A stretch of 64,000 nt of DNA from Rubrivivax sp. (lineage in GTDB: Bacteria; Pseudomonadota; Gammaproteobacteria; Burkholderiales; Burkholderiaceae_C), in the NCBI GenBank assembly GCA_022842305.1, contig JALHPY010000005.1, positions 40,010-104,009 of the forward strand, read 5' to 3'. The position numbers and the translations under genes are program-made. This document shows positions 23,561 to 33,509 of this stretch, piece after piece. Each line of letters starts with the position of its first letter. Positions within the stretch are counted from its first letter, which is position 1. The notes under the pieces were generated by a model. It was given only the letters and a program-made list of their open reading frames with translations. It did no database searches and was not told the origin of the DNA.

Positions 23561-24610
23561 TCACCATGCGCGCGGCCCGTACCAGTGGGCCAGCGCCTGG
23601 CGCTGCAAGGCCTCGCGCTGCTCGGGCGCGGGCAGCCAGCGTGCGTGGCTCATCGCGGCGCGCATCACAAAATCCAGCAGCGCCATGTGCCGGCGCAGCA
23701 CGCGCTGCTGGCGGTGCGCGATCAACGGGTTGAAGATGCCGTGGCGGCTGAACAGCTGGCGCGGGTTCTTCTTGACCCACAGCCACGAGCCCATCTCCAG
23801 CGTCAGCGGCAGAAAGACGCGGCCGGGCTCTGCCAGTGAAACCTGGTGCAGGTGGTCCCACAGGTCGCCGTGCGTCAGGTATTGGCGGCTCTGCGGCTCG
23901 AAGACATAACGGTGATGCAGCAGGGTGCCGTCCAGCAGCGCGCGGAAGGCCTGCAGCTCGGGCAGCTGGGCGATCGGCCGGGCCGTGTGCGCATAGGGGA
24001 ACCACAGGCGGTCGCGCAGGCCGAAGCCGGAATGGCAGTCCACGCTGATCGCCAGGCGGTGCGGCAGCAGCTCCTGGCTGACCACGTCGCAGACGGCCTG
24101 CGCCTCGGGCTGCATGGGCTGGCCGGCGGCGCCGCGGTACCAGGGCAGGGTGGGACCCAGGCGCTGGCCGCCCAGCAGGAAGGCGGCACCGGTGGCGGCC
24201 TCGACCGGGGCGTTGCGCATCAGGTCCACGCCCTGCGGGTTGGCGCGGGTGCGGCGCAGCATGCCGCCGGGGTTGACCAGGGGCATGAACACCAGGCGCA
24301 CATGCTGCAGCAGGTGCTGCAGCGAGTCGTCCCAAGCCAGGCGCGCGACGATGCTGCGCAGGCAGGCCAGCACCACCTGGGCGCCGATGTGTTCGAGCCC
24401 GTGCACGCCGCCGAAAAAGCCGACGGCCGCGCATTCGGGCGCCGGATTGCCCAGGGTCAGCGCATACACCGGGTAGGCGGCACCGCCGGTGTGCACCTGG
24501 CACACGCTGCGGCATTGCACCGCCGTGCCGGCCTGGGCCGCCAGCGCCTCGATCTCGTCCAGCTCGAACAGCGCGGCCCGGGGCCGGGCGGCATCAGCCG
24601 CGGCGGTCAA
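23561..24610 (-). CDS. M14-family zinc carboxypeptidase-like protein
   Basis: This 349-residue protein has a zinc-peptidase M14 core: FFGGVHGLEHIG supplies the HxxE zinc ligands near residue 70, VNPGGMLRRTRANPQGVDLMRN gives the arginine/asparagine substrate-binding loop (in two parts), and SVDCHSGFG holds the third ligand. The C-terminus (RWLPAPEQREALQRQAL) lies past the expected catalytic glutamate (LTLEMGSW). No export signal is apparent. The group includes DUF2817-like and succinylglutamate desuccinylase-like enzymes. It precedes the alpha/beta hydrolase by 4 bp. The peptide or amide substrate is unknown. Confidence 0.8.
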   Translation of the reverse strand: MTAAADAARPRAALFELDEIEALAAQAGTAVQCRSVCQVHTGGAAYPVYALTLGNPAPECAAVGFFGGVHGLEHIGAQVVLACLRSIVARLAWDDSLQHLLQHVRLVFMPLVNPGGMLRRTRANPQGVDLMRNAPVEAATGAAFLLGGQRLGPTLPWYRGAAGQPMQPEAQAVCDVVSQELLPHRLAISVDCHSGFGLRDRLWFPYAHTARPIAQLPELQAFRALLDGTLLHHRYVFEPQSRQYLTHGDLWDHLHQVSLAEPGRVFLPLTLEMGSWLWVKKNPRQLFSRHGIFNPLIAHRQQRVLRRHMALLDFVMRAAMSHARWLPAPEQREALQRQALAHWYGPRAW

Positions 24611-24702
24611 GACACACCAGCCGGCAGCGTTCGGCCTGCGCGCCTGCCATCAGCCTGCCATCAGCCTGACATCCGGCTGCAGCAGCATCCGCCCCATCAC
24701 TT

Positions 24703-27669
24703 ATGCCCCCGCCCATGCACACACCCCGATTGCCCTCGCCCCGCGTCTGGCCTGCCTTGACGGCAGCCCTGATCTCCGGCCTGTTCGAGTGGGCGGCATT
24801 GTGCCGATCACGCGCGGCAGATTTGCGACAGCGCCTGGGCAAGCCGGCCGGTCATCAGGCCGGGCGGCTGCAGGCCTGGGCCCTGGGCTTGCCGCTGGCG
24901 CTGGCGGCCCTGGCCGGCCCGGCGGATGCCGCGGTGCTGATCAGCCAGGCCTATGGCGGCGGCGGCAACGCTGGCGCCACGCTGCGAAATGATTTCGTCG
25001 AGCTGTTCAACAACGGGCCGACGGCAGTCAGCCTGAACGGATGGTCGGTGCAGTACGCGTCGGCCACCGGCACCAGCTGGGCGGTGACGCCGCTGGCCGG
25101 CACGATCGCGCCCGGGGCCTACTATTTGGTTCAGCAGGCCGCAGGCACGGGCGGCACCACCAGCCTGCCCGCGCCCGACGCGGTGGGCACCATCGCCATG
25201 TCGGGCACGACCGGCAAGGTGGCGCTGGTGGCCAGCGCCACGGCGCTTACGGTCTCCTGCCCTTTGCCCAACACCCTGCTGGACCTGCTGGGCTATGGAG
25301 CCACAGCCAATTGTTCTGAAGGCGGCAACCCCGCACCGGGCCTGAGCAACACCACGGCCGCCGTGCGCGCCGCCGCCGGCTGCACCGACAGCGGCAACAA
25401 CGCCGCCGACTTCAGTGCCGCCGCACCCACGCCGCGCAACAGCGCCAGCCCGGCCGCCACCTGCGGTGTGGTCACGCCGCCGCCGGGCGCCGAACTCGTG
25501 GCCATCTACGCCATCCAGGGCAGCGGTGCCACCAGCCCACGCGTCAACCAGCCGGTGCTCAGCAGTGGCGTGGTCACCAAGCTCACCAACAACGGCTTCT
25601 TCATGCAGGACCTGGTGGGTGACGGCAACCCGGCCACGTCGGACGGCATCTTCGTCTTCACCGGCAGCACGGTCTTCCCGGCTGTGGCCGTGGGCAACCT
25701 GGTGCAGGTGGCCGGCACGGTGGTCGAGTTCAACACCGGCGCCGCCAGCAACGCCGACACGCTGGCGCACACCGTCACCCAACTGGGCGGTGTCAGCGCC
25801 GTCACGCTGCTGGGCACCGGCCTGAGCATCGCACCGACGCTGGTGGTCCTGCCCGAGGCGGTGGACGGCGACCTGGAGCGCGTGGAGGGCATGCTGGTCA
25901 CGCTGCAAGGCCCGCTGACCATCGCGCAGAACTTCTTCCAGGGTCGCTTCGGCCAGCTCACGCTGGCCGCCGGTGGCCGGCTGGAAACGCCGACCAACCG
26001 CTTCCGCCCCGGTGCGCAGGCCGACGCGCTGGCCGACGAGAACGCGCGCCGCCGCATCATCCTGGACGACGGCACGACGCTGCAGAACCCGCGGCCCACG
26101 CCCTACCTGGGCGCGGCTGCGCTGCCGCGTGCCGGCGACACGGTGGGCAGCATCACCGGTGTCATCGACTACGGCCTGGCCACCAACAGCAACACCGGCT
26201 TCGGCGACTACAAGATCCACCCGACGCTGGCGCCGGTGTTCGCCACGGCCAACCGGCGCACCGGCGCCCCCGCGCCGCTTCTGGGCAACGTCAGGGTGGC
26301 CAGCTTCAACGTGTTGAACTACTTCACCACCTTCACCAACGGTGCCACTGCCAGCGGCCAGACCGGCCAGGGCTGCAGCCTGGGTGGCGCGGTCAGCGCC
26401 GGCAACTGCCGCGGCGCCAGCAACCTGGCCGAGTTCGAGCGCCAGCGCGCCAAGATCGTCGAGGCCCTGGCCGTGATCACCGCCGACGTGGTGGGCCTGA
26501 TGGAGATCCAGAACAACGGCAACACCGCGGCACAGAACCTGGTGGATGCGCTCAACGCCCGCGTCGGCGCCGGCACCTATGCCGTGACGCCGCTGCCGCC
26601 GCAGGGCACGGGTACGGATGCCATCCGCGTGGCCATGATCCACAAGCCAGCGCGCCTGAGCACCGTGGGCGCGGCCATCAGCGACACCGACGCCGTGAAC
26701 AACCGGCCCACGCTGGCGCAGACCTTTGCCATGGCCAACGGCGAGCGCTTCTCGCTGCTGGTGAACCACTTCAAGTCCAAGGGCAGCTGCCCGGCCCCGG
26801 GCGACGCCGACTTTGCCGGCAATGCCGACAGCGGCGACGGCCAGGGCTGCTGGAACGCCCAGCGCGTGCAGCAGGCGCAGCGCCTGCGCAGCTTCGTGGC
26901 GCAGGTGCAGGGCGCGGCCGGCAGCAACGATGTGCTGCTGATCGGCGACCTCAACGCCTATGCCCAAGAAGACCCGATCCAGCAGCTCACCGGCAGCGGC
27001 TACGTCGACCAGATGGCGCGCTTCGGCGGCGGCTATTCCTACGTATTCGACGGCGCTGCTGGCCGGCTGGACCATGCCATTGCCAACAACACGCTGTCGG
27101 CGCGCGTGGCCGGGGCGGTGCTCTGGCACATCAATGCCGACGAGACCTCGCTGGCCGACTACAACCTGGAGTTCAAGGCGCCGCTCACCTGCACCGGCGG
27201 CGCACTGTGCCCCGACGACCCGTATGCCGCCACGCCTTACCGATCGTCCGACCACGACCCGGTGGTGCTGGGGCTGGACCTGTACAAGACCCTCGTTGCC
27301 GCCCCCGGCAGCACGACTCTCGTGGGCACCCCGGGCGACGACATCCTGATCAGCGGCGCCGGCCGGCGCACGTTGACCGGTGGCGCGGGCCGTGACCAGT
27401 TCCAGTTCAGCACCGGCTTTGCGGGCGGCGCCACCATCGCCGACTTCCAGCCCGGTGCCGACACCATCGCGCTGCGCGCCGTGCTGCAGGCCTTCGGCAT
27501 CAGCGCGGCCGATCCCCTCGCCCAGGGCTACCTGCGCTGCAGCGCTTCCGGCGCCGGCGCATTGATCAGCCTGGACCCGGACGCCGGCGGCGCCGCGCTG
27601 CCGCGCCCGATGATCCTGGTCCGCAACCAGGGCTGTGCCGTGCTGAACAGCGCCAACTTCGTCTTCTGA
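24703..27669 (+). CDS. ExeM/NucH-type extracellular endonuclease with lamin-tail and RTX-like ends
   Basis: This 988-residue secreted nuclease has several parts. A hydrophobic export segment lies at about 63-80 (WALGLPLALAALAGPADA), preceded by an unusually long N-region, so the start could be further in. A lamin-tail domain follows (AAVLISQAYGGGGNAG...FVELFNNG). Next come an OB/DUF-like linker (VAIYAIQGSGATSPR) and then an endonuclease/exonuclease/phosphatase domain with ASFNVLNYFTTF, VVGLMEIQNNG, LLIGDLNAYAQEDP and the catalytic SDHDPVVLGL. The C-terminus has an RTX-like fragment, GTPGDDILISGAG and GGAGRDQFQF. It would degrade extracellular DNA for phosphate, nucleotides or biofilm remodelling. 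A PEP-CTERM gene follows 17 bp later. Confidence 0.85.
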   Translation: MPPPMHTPRLPSPRVWPALTAALISGLFEWAALCRSRAADLRQRLGKPAGHQAGRLQAWALGLPLALAALAGPADAAVLISQAYGGGGNAGATLRNDFVELFNNGPTAVSLNGWSVQYASATGTSWAVTPLAGTIAPGAYYLVQQAAGTGGTTSLPAPDAVGTIAMSGTTGKVALVASATALTVSCPLPNTLLDLLGYGATANCSEGGNPAPGLSNTTAAVRAAAGCTDSGNNAADFSAAAPTPRNSASPAATCGVVTPPPGAELVAIYAIQGSGATSPRVNQPVLSSGVVTKLTNNGFFMQDLVGDGNPATSDGIFVFTGSTVFPAVAVGNLVQVAGTVVEFNTGAASNADTLAHTVTQLGGVSAVTLLGTGLSIAPTLVVLPEAVDGDLERVEGMLVTLQGPLTIAQNFFQGRFGQLTLAAGGRLETPTNRFRPGAQADALADENARRRIILDDGTTLQNPRPTPYLGAAALPRAGDTVGSITGVIDYGLATNSNTGFGDYKIHPTLAPVFATANRRTGAPAPLLGNVRVASFNVLNYFTTFTNGATASGQTGQGCSLGGAVSAGNCRGASNLAEFERQRAKIVEALAVITADVVGLMEIQNNGNTAAQNLVDALNARVGAGTYAVTPLPPQGTGTDAIRVAMIHKPARLSTVGAAISDTDAVNNRPTLAQTFAMANGERFSLLVNHFKSKGSCPAPGDADFAGNADSGDGQGCWNAQRVQQAQRLRSFVAQVQGAAGSNDVLLIGDLNAYAQEDPIQQLTGSGYVDQMARFGGGYSYVFDGAAGRLDHAIANNTLSARVAGAVLWHINADETSLADYNLEFKAPLTCTGGALCPDDPYAATPYRSSDHDPVVLGLDLYKTLVAAPGSTTLVGTPGDDILISGAGRRTLTGGAGRDQFQFSTGFAGGATIADFQPGADTIALRAVLQAFGISAADPLAQGYLRCSASGAGALISLDPDAGGAALPRPMILVRNQGCAVLNSANFVF

Positions 27670-27686
27670 ACCCGCGAGCCCCCACC

Positions 27687-28223
27687 ATGCAAGCTTTCCT
27701 TTCCATTCGACATGCCCGGCGCGTGCTGGCAGCGCTGCTGCTGGCCAGCGGCGCGGCCGCGGCGCAGGCGGCGTCGTTCAGCTTTACCGGTTTCACCGAT
27801 TCGGGGCCGTTGACGGGCCAGGCCTTCAGCGGCAGCTTCAGCTATGACGAACCCCTCAGCGGCTTCGACGGCAGCGTGGCGCTGCAGGCCTTTGCGCTGG
27901 ACTTTGCCGGCAATGCGTACAACCTGGCCACGGCCGATGCCAGCACCACGCCCGTGGCAGCCTTTGCCGCGGGCAGTTTCATCGGCATCGATTTCCAGGA
28001 CACGGCTACGCTGGACCTGGACCTGCGCCCGCAGGTGCAGTTCACGGCCGGCTTCTTCGACCTGAACCAGGCCTTCTTCAGCTATGTGGGCCGCGACGCC
28101 TTGGGCAGCCCGCTGCAGGGATTCGGCAGCTACAGCGTCAGCGCCGTGCCCGAACCCGCCGGCCTGGCGCTGGCCCTGGCGGGGTTGACCACGCTGGCGG
28201 CGCTGCGCCGCCGCCGCGGCTGA
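27687..28223 (+). CDS. PEP-CTERM sorting-domain protein, small
   Basis: This 178-residue exported protein has a signal peptide (RVLAALLLASGAAAAQA) and the sorting signal VPEPAGLALALAGLTTLAAL followed by RRRRG. The body is beta-rich with aromatic and Phe/Ser repeats (FSFTGFTDSG, FSGSFSYDEPLSGF), similar to many PEP-CTERM proteins of unknown role. It lies 17 bp after the nuclease gene, so they may share a transcript, and converges on phnW with a gap of only 3 bp. Confidence 0.85.
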   Translation: MQAFLSIRHARRVLAALLLASGAAAAQAASFSFTGFTDSGPLTGQAFSGSFSYDEPLSGFDGSVALQAFALDFAGNAYNLATADASTTPVAAFAAGSFIGIDFQDTATLDLDLRPQVQFTAGFFDLNQAFFSYVGRDALGSPLQGFGSYSVSAVPEPAGLALALAGLTTLAALRRRRG

Positions 28224-28226
28224 TCA

Positions 28227-29333
28227 TCAGCCCGGCAGCACACCGATCTCGCGCATCGCTTCACCCACGGCCTGCACGGCCTGCTGCATCTCGGCACGGC
28301 CGATGGCGCCGATGCAGCCCACGCGGAAGGTCTCGACGTCGGTGAGCTTCCCAGGGTAGAGGATGAAGCCGCGGCGCCGTGTGGCCTCATACAAGGCCTG
28401 GAAGCGCCAGGCCGGATGCGCCGGGGCGTGGAAGGTCACGATGATGGGCGCCTGCAGCGCCGCGGGCAGAAAGGGCCGCAGCCCCAGCGCCGACAGGCCT
28501 TGCACCAGTGCATCGCAGTTGTCGCGGTAGCGCGCCAGCCGCGCCGGCTGGCCGCCTGCCTCGATGAACTGCGCCAGCGTCTCGTCCAGCGCCGCCACCA
28601 CGTGCGTGGGCGGGGTGAAACGCCACTGGCCGGTCTGCGCCAGGTAGCGCTGCTGGTCGTGCAGGTCCATGGCCAGACTCTGGCTGTTGCCGGCGCAGGC
28701 GTCCAGCAGCGCGCGGCGGATGAACACGAAGCCCATGCCCGGCACGCCTTCCAGGCACTTGCCGCTGGCAGCGATGAGTGCATCGAAGCGCAGGCTGCGG
28801 GCGTCTATGGGCAGGGCGGCAAAGCTACTCATGGCGTCGACGATCAGGCCCTTGCCCGCTTCCTCACACACCCGGGCCACCTCGGCCAGCGGGTTCTCGA
28901 CGCCAGTGCCGGTTTCGCAATGCACCATCAGCACGTGGCTGATGCCGGGGTCTGCGGCCAGCTGTTCGCGCAGGCGCTGTGGCGACACCGCCTGGTCTTC
29001 GGCAAAGCGCAGGGCCTGGGCGCGGCGGCCCATCATCGTGGTCAGGCGCAGCGCGCGTTTGCAATAGGCGCCGTTGTCCAGCACCAGCACCTGGCCGTCG
29101 CGCGGCACCAGGGTGGCCACCGCGGCTTCGACGCTGAAGGTGCCGCTGCCCTGCAGGGGTACCAGCACATGGCTGTCGTGGCCGTGCACGATGTCCAGCA
29201 GGCGTGTGCACACGCGCGCCGTGATCGCGTTGAAGCCGGCGTCCCAACTGCCCCAGTCGCGCAGCATGGCCTGCTTGGTGCGCAACGTGGTGGTCAGCGG
29301 CCCGGGGGTCAGCAGGATGGGGTCGCGTTGCAT
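28227..29333 (-). CDS. phnW: 2-aminoethylphosphonate--pyruvate aminotransferase PhnW
   Basis: This 368-residue PLP enzyme converts 2-aminoethylphosphonate and pyruvate to phosphonoacetaldehyde and alanine. The start is family-like ([16 protein letters not shown]). [19 protein letters not shown] and [13 protein letters not shown] mark the cofactor pocket, and [14 protein letters not shown] carries the Schiff-base lysine. ATG 29333 is used; the upstream in-frame part is not homologous to the family. It is the last gene of the phn operon and starts 13 bp after phnY. The product is the substrate of PhnY, and phosphonatase PhnX is absent from the window. Confidence 0.93.
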   Translation of the reverse strand: MQRDPILLTPGPLTTTLRTKQAMLRDWGSWDAGFNAITARVCTRLLDIVHGHDSHVLVPLQGSGTFSVEAAVATLVPRDGQVLVLDNGAYCKRALRLTTMMGRRAQALRFAEDQAVSPQRLREQLAADPGISHVLMVHCETGTGVENPLAEVARVCEEAGKGLIVDAMSSFAALPIDARSLRFDALIAASGKCLEGVPGMGFVFIRRALLDACAGNSQSLAMDLHDQQRYLAQTGQWRFTPPTHVVAALDETLAQFIEAGGQPARLARYRDNCDALVQGLSALGLRPFLPAALQAPIIVTFHAPAHPAWRFQALYEATRRRGFILYPGKLTDVETFRVGCIGAIGRAEMQQAVQAVGEAMREIGVLPG

Positions 29334-29346
29334 CTTGGGAGCAAGG

Positions 29347-30795
29347 TCACCAGGGCAAGGAGTAGGTCTTGACGTGGGTGAAGCTGCGGCAGGCCTCCTG
29401 CACGCCTTCCTTGTAGCCCAGGCCCGAGTCCTTGATGCCGCCGAAGGGCGTGACCTCCAGCCGGTAGCCGGGAACCTCCCACACATTGACCGAGCCGACT
29501 TCGAGCGCCTGGACGAAGCGCATCACGTCGTCCAGGCGGTTGGTGCACACGCCCGAGCTCAGCCCGAAGGCCGTGGCGTTGACCAGCCCGATGGCCTGCT
29601 CGACGTCGTCGAAGGCGATCACCGGCGAGACCGGGCCGAAGGTCTCCTGCAGCACCAGCTCCATCGCCGGGTGCACGCGGTCCAGCAGCGTGGGCCCGTA
29701 CGAGGCGCCGCTGCGCTGGTTGCTGTGCAGCAGCCGTGCGCCCTGGGCCACGGCCTGCTGCACGCGGTGCTCGAACAATGCCGCGGCCTGCGCGTCGATC
29801 ACCGTGCCCATGTCAACCGTCGGGTCCAGCGGGTCGCCGTGGCGCCAGCGGCGCGTGCGCTCCAGCAGCGCCTGGGTGAAGTCGGCGGCGATGGCCTTGT
29901 GCACCAGGATGCGCTTGACCGCGGTGCAGCGCTGGCCCGAATTCTTGTACGAGCCGCCCGCGGCTAGGTCGGCGGCGCGGTCGATGTCGGCATCGTCCAT
30001 CACGATGAGCGGGTCGTTGCCGCCCAGCTCCAGCACCTGGCGCTTGTAGACCGCGCGCGACGCGATGTACTTGCCCACGGCCACGCCGCCGGTGAAGGTC
30101 ACCAGCTCGGCGTGCTCGTTGGTCAGCATCTCGTCGGCGATCTCGCGCGGGTCGCCGGTGATCACCGACAGCATGGGCGGCGGCAGGCCGGCCTCGTACA
30201 GCACGTCGGCCAGCAGCAGCGCCGACAGCGGTGTCTTCTCGCTGGGCTTGAGCACCATGCGGTTGTTGGTGGCCACGGCCGGCGCCACCTTGTGCGCCAC
30301 CTGGTTGAGCGGGTGGTTGAAGGGCGTGATGGCCGAGATCACGCCGCGCAGCGGCTCGCGCATCGTGTACACGCGGCGCTGCTGGCCGTTGTGCGTCAGG
30401 TCGCACGAGAAGCACTGCCCGTCGTCCACCAGGGCCTGCTGCGCGGCGAACAGCAGCACGTCGCTGGCGCGGCCCACTTCGTACAGGGTGTCCTTGATGC
30501 ACAGGCCCGATTCCAGCGTGATCTGGCGCGCGATCTCGGCGCGGCGTTGCGCGATCAGCTCACCCGCCCTCATCAGGATGCGATAGCGCTCGTGCCGCGT
30601 CAGCGTGGGCCGGTAGTCGTGGGCGGTGCGGAAGGCGCGCTTCACGTCTTCCACGCTGGCCAGCGGCACGGTGGCCACCACTTCGCCGGTCCAGGGGTAG
30701 CGAACGTCCAGCGTGCGTTCGCGCCGCAGCACCTCACCGGCGATGCGCAGGCCTTCGTGGCGGGGCTGGTCGATGACAGAGGTGCGTGGGTGCAT
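29347..30795 (-). CDS. phnY: Phosphonoacetaldehyde dehydrogenase PhnY
   Basis: This 482-residue NAD(P)-dependent aldehyde dehydrogenase has [20 protein letters not shown] and [13 protein letters not shown] in the cofactor domain. The glutamate motif is [15 protein letters not shown] and the catalytic cysteine is [11 protein letters not shown] near 285. The C-terminal [22 protein letters not shown] (in parts) is typical of the group. It oxidises phosphonoacetaldehyde to phosphonoacetate for PhnA. It is located between phnE and phnW on the same strand. The general class is certain and the substrate is assigned from phn context. Confidence 0.9.
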   Translation of the reverse strand: MHPRTSVIDQPRHEGLRIAGEVLRRERTLDVRYPWTGEVVATVPLASVEDVKRAFRTAHDYRPTLTRHERYRILMRAGELIAQRRAEIARQITLESGLCIKDTLYEVGRASDVLLFAAQQALVDDGQCFSCDLTHNGQQRRVYTMREPLRGVISAITPFNHPLNQVAHKVAPAVATNNRMVLKPSEKTPLSALLLADVLYEAGLPPPMLSVITGDPREIADEMLTNEHAELVTFTGGVAVGKYIASRAVYKRQVLELGGNDPLIVMDDADIDRAADLAAGGSYKNSGQRCTAVKRILVHKAIAADFTQALLERTRRWRHGDPLDPTVDMGTVIDAQAAALFEHRVQQAVAQGARLLHSNQRSGASYGPTLLDRVHPAMELVLQETFGPVSPVIAFDDVEQAIGLVNATAFGLSSGVCTNRLDDVMRFVQALEVGSVNVWEVPGYRLEVTPFGGIKDSGLGYKEGVQEACRSFTHVKTYSLPW

Positions 30796-30814
30796 GGAAT
30801 AGCGTGTGGCTCGC

Positions 30815-31633
30815 TCAGATGAAGCGCTGGCGCAGCTGCGCCGAGGCCAGGTCGATGAGCGTCACGCACACCACCAGGATGATCAGCACGGCGCAGGTCT
30901 GCGCGTACTGGAAGCCGCGGATCACCTCGAACAGCACCACGCCGATGCCGCCCGCACCCACCATGCCCACCACCGAGGCCGAGCGCACGTTGCTCTCGAA
31001 GCGGTACAGCGTGAAGCTCAGCCACAGTGGCATGACCTGCGGCACGATGCCGTACATCACCTCCACCAGCTTGTGCGCACCGGTGGCGCGTATGCCTTCC
31101 ACCGGCCGCGGGTCTATGGCCTCCACCGCTTCAGAGAACAGCTTGGCCAGCGTGCCCGTGGTGTGCACCGCCAGCGCCAGCACGCCGGCAAACGGGCCCA
31201 GGCCCACGGCCACGATGAAGAGCATGGCGAACACCATCTCGTTGATGGCGCGGCAGGCGTCCATCAGGCGCCGCACCGGCTGGTACACCCAGGGCGGGGC
31301 GACGTTGGTCGAACTCAGCAGCCCCATGGGCACCGCCACCACCACGGCCAGCAGCGTGCCCCACACGGCGATCTGCACCGTGATCAACATCTCGTGCAGG
31401 TAGATGCGCCAGTCGGCGAAATCGGGCGGGAAGAAGTCGCTGGCGTAGGTGCTGATGTTGCGTGCGTCGCGCAGCAGGTCCAGCGGCCGCATCTCGGCGC
31501 CCTGCCAGGCCCAGGCCAGCAGCGCCAGCGCCACGGCCCAGCCGATGTAGTAGCCGGCGCCGGGGCGCTCTTGCGCCCCGCGCTGGCGCAGCAGCGCCAG
31601 AGAGGCTGCGCTGGGCTCTCCTGCGCTGCGCAT
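30815..31633 (-). CDS. phnE: Phosphonate ABC transporter permease PhnE
   Basis: This 272-residue inner-membrane permease has about six hydrophobic segments and the EAA loop typical of ABC importers ([21 protein letters not shown]). Family segments are [26 protein letters not shown] and [17 protein letters not shown]. It forms the membrane channel for PhnC/PhnD-driven phosphonate import. It is only 4 bp from phnD. Confidence 0.93.
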   Translation of the reverse strand: MRSAGEPSAASLALLRQRGAQERPGAGYYIGWAVALALLAWAWQGAEMRPLDLLRDARNISTYASDFFPPDFADWRIYLHEMLITVQIAVWGTLLAVVVAVPMGLLSSTNVAPPWVYQPVRRLMDACRAINEMVFAMLFIVAVGLGPFAGVLALAVHTTGTLAKLFSEAVEAIDPRPVEGIRATGAHKLVEVMYGIVPQVMPLWLSFTLYRFESNVRSASVVGMVGAGGIGVVLFEVIRGFQYAQTCAVLIILVVCVTLIDLASAQLRQRFI

Positions 31634-31637
31634 GGGC

Positions 31638-32585
31638 TCAGCGCTTGAGCGCGGCCAGCTTGCGGTCGATCTCGACCAGCGCCTTCTCGCGTTCGTCGGC
31701 GCTGAGCTTGGCGTCGTCCTCGGCCTTGCGGCGGTCGCGGAACAGCTCGAGCTGGCGGATGGGGATCAGCTGGTCGTTGTTGCTCTCGCGAAAGCCGCCG
31801 TAGCTGTAGATGTTCTTCAGGATCGCCTTCTCGGCCGGGTCGGTCTTGGCGTAGCCCAGCACGAAGCTCTTGAGCTTGGCCTTGACCGCGGGGTCCAGGT
31901 CCTTGCGCCAGACGAAGGGGTCGCTGGGGATCAGCGGGCTCTTCCACAGCACGCGCACCTGCTGCGCCAGTTCGGGCTTGCTGGTCTCGAGCTTGCCCAG
32001 GTCTTCGGTGTTGTTGGTGGCCACGTCCACCTGCTTGGCCAGCACCGCCTGCAGGTTGGCACCGTGGCTGGCGTTGCGGATGCTCTTGAAGGCGGTGCGG
32101 TGGTCCACCTTGTTCTGCGCAAAGACGTAGAAGGTGGGCACCAGGAAGCCCGAGGTCGAGTTCGGGTCGCCGATGCCGAAGTTGATGGACTTGCCGTTGC
32201 GGAACACGTCGTCCAGCGTGTGGTACGGCGAATCCTTGTGCGTGACCAGCAGGCCGTGGTAGCCGAAGCTGCCGTCGGCGTACATCACCTGCGCGAAGAC
32301 CTCGCCCTCGGCGCGGTCCACGGCTTCCATGGCCGACTTGTTGCCGTACCAGGCGACCTGGATCTTGTTGAAGCGCATGGCCTCGATCACGCCGGCGTAG
32401 TCGGGCGCGTAGTACGACTTGACCTTCAACCCGGTCTTGGCTTCCATGTCGCGGAAGAAGGGCTCCCAGCGTTCGCGCTGGGTGCTGGCCGAGTCGGTGG
32501 CGATGATGCCGAAGTTGATCTCCTGGGCCTGGACGGTGGCCGTGGCCAGGCTCAGGGCGGCGGCCAGTATGTGCAGAGGTTTCAT
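31638..32585 (-). CDS. phnD: Phosphonate ABC transporter periplasmic binding protein PhnD
   Basis: This 315-residue periplasmic binding protein has a signal peptide ([20 protein letters not shown]) and family features: [56 protein letters not shown] and the serine/threonine-rich anion pocket. ATG 32585 begins the signal; longer in-frame starts run into phnC. It probably captures 2-aminoethylphosphonate, as the degradation genes suggest. ArxX at 11-12 kb is a distant relative used for signalling instead of transport. Confidence 0.93.
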   Translation of the reverse strand: MKPLHILAAALSLATATVQAQEINFGIIATDSASTQRERWEPFFRDMEAKTGLKVKSYYAPDYAGVIEAMRFNKIQVAWYGNKSAMEAVDRAEGEVFAQVMYADGSFGYHGLLVTHKDSPYHTLDDVFRNGKSINFGIGDPNSTSGFLVPTFYVFAQNKVDHRTAFKSIRNASHGANLQAVLAKQVDVATNNTEDLGKLETSKPELAQQVRVLWKSPLIPSDPFVWRKDLDPAVKAKLKSFVLGYAKTDPAEKAILKNIYSYGGFRESNNDQLIPIRQLELFRDRRKAEDDAKLSADEREKALVEIDRKLAALKR

Positions 32586-32620
32586 GGTGCGGGGGCCTTG
32601 CAGTGGGGGTGGGGTGGGGC

Positions 32621-33475
32621 TCAGGCCGGCTGGACCATCAGCCGTACGGGTGCGGCCTGGGGCTGCGGCGGCGCCTCGTCCTCGATCAGGTCGGCGGCGG
32701 CCTGGCCGTACAGCGCGTGCAGGAAGTCGGGCGTCAGCGCGGAAGTAGTGCCGTCGAACACCAGCTCGCCGTCGCGCAGCGCCAGCACGCGTTCGCAGTA
32801 GCGCCGCGCCAGGCCCACGTGGTGCAGGCTGACGAGCAGGGTCATGCCCTGCTGCTGGTTCAGCGCCAGCAGGATCTCCATCACGCGGCGCGTGGATTCT
32901 GGGTCCAGCGACGCCACGGGCTCGTCGGCCAGCAGCAGCCGCGCGCCCTGCACCAGCACGCGCGCGATGGCCGCGCGCTGCTGCTGACCGCCCGACAGCG
33001 TGCTGGCGCGCTGGAAGGCCTGCGGACCCAGGCCGATGCTTTCCAGCGCATCCAGCGCGCGCGCGCGCTCGGCCAGCGCAAAGCGGCCCGACAGGCTGCG
33101 CCACAGCGGCACCTCGGCGGCCAGGCCGGTGAGCACGTTGCTCATCACCGGCAGCCGCCCCACCAGGTTGAACTGCTGGAACACGATGCCCACCTGGCGC
33201 CGCAGCGCGCGCACGGCGGGCGTGACGCGGCCGCCTTCCTGCAGTACCTGGCCGAAGAGTTCGACGCGCGAGGCGCCGGCATCGGCCGACTCCAGCGCGC
33301 ACAGGCAGCGCAGCAGCGTGGACTTGCCCGATCCCGATGCCCCGAGCAGGGCCACGCGCTCGCCGGGGCGGATGTCCACAGTGATGCCACGCAGCGCCGG
33401 CCGCTGCCTGCCGAAGGTCTTGCTCAGGCCGGTGACGCGCACGGCCGGTGGCGTGGGGCTGTGCAGGGTGTTCAT
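32621..33475 (-). CDS. phnC: Phosphonate ABC transporter ATPase PhnC
   Basis: This 284-residue ATPase has Walker [13 protein letters not shown]-loop FQQFNLV, the signature LSGGQQQRAAIARVLVQGA and Walker B LLLADEPVASLDP. It closes with the H-loop SLHHVGLA. It energises import with PhnD and PhnE. The C-terminal tail of about 50 residues (SALTPDFLHALYGQAAADLI) is usual for PhnC. Confidence 0.95.
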   Translation of the reverse strand: MNTLHSPTPPAVRVTGLSKTFGRQRPALRGITVDIRPGERVALLGASGSGKSTLLRCLCALESADAGASRVELFGQVLQEGGRVTPAVRALRRQVGIVFQQFNLVGRLPVMSNVLTGLAAEVPLWRSLSGRFALAERARALDALESIGLGPQAFQRASTLSGGQQQRAAIARVLVQGARLLLADEPVASLDPESTRRVMEILLALNQQQGMTLLVSLHHVGLARRYCERVLALRDGELVFDGTTSALTPDFLHALYGQAAADLIEDEAPPQPQAAPVRLMVQPA

Positions 33476-33509
33476 CGTGTGCAGGGCCTGGTGCGGTGGG
33501 TTGCGGGGC

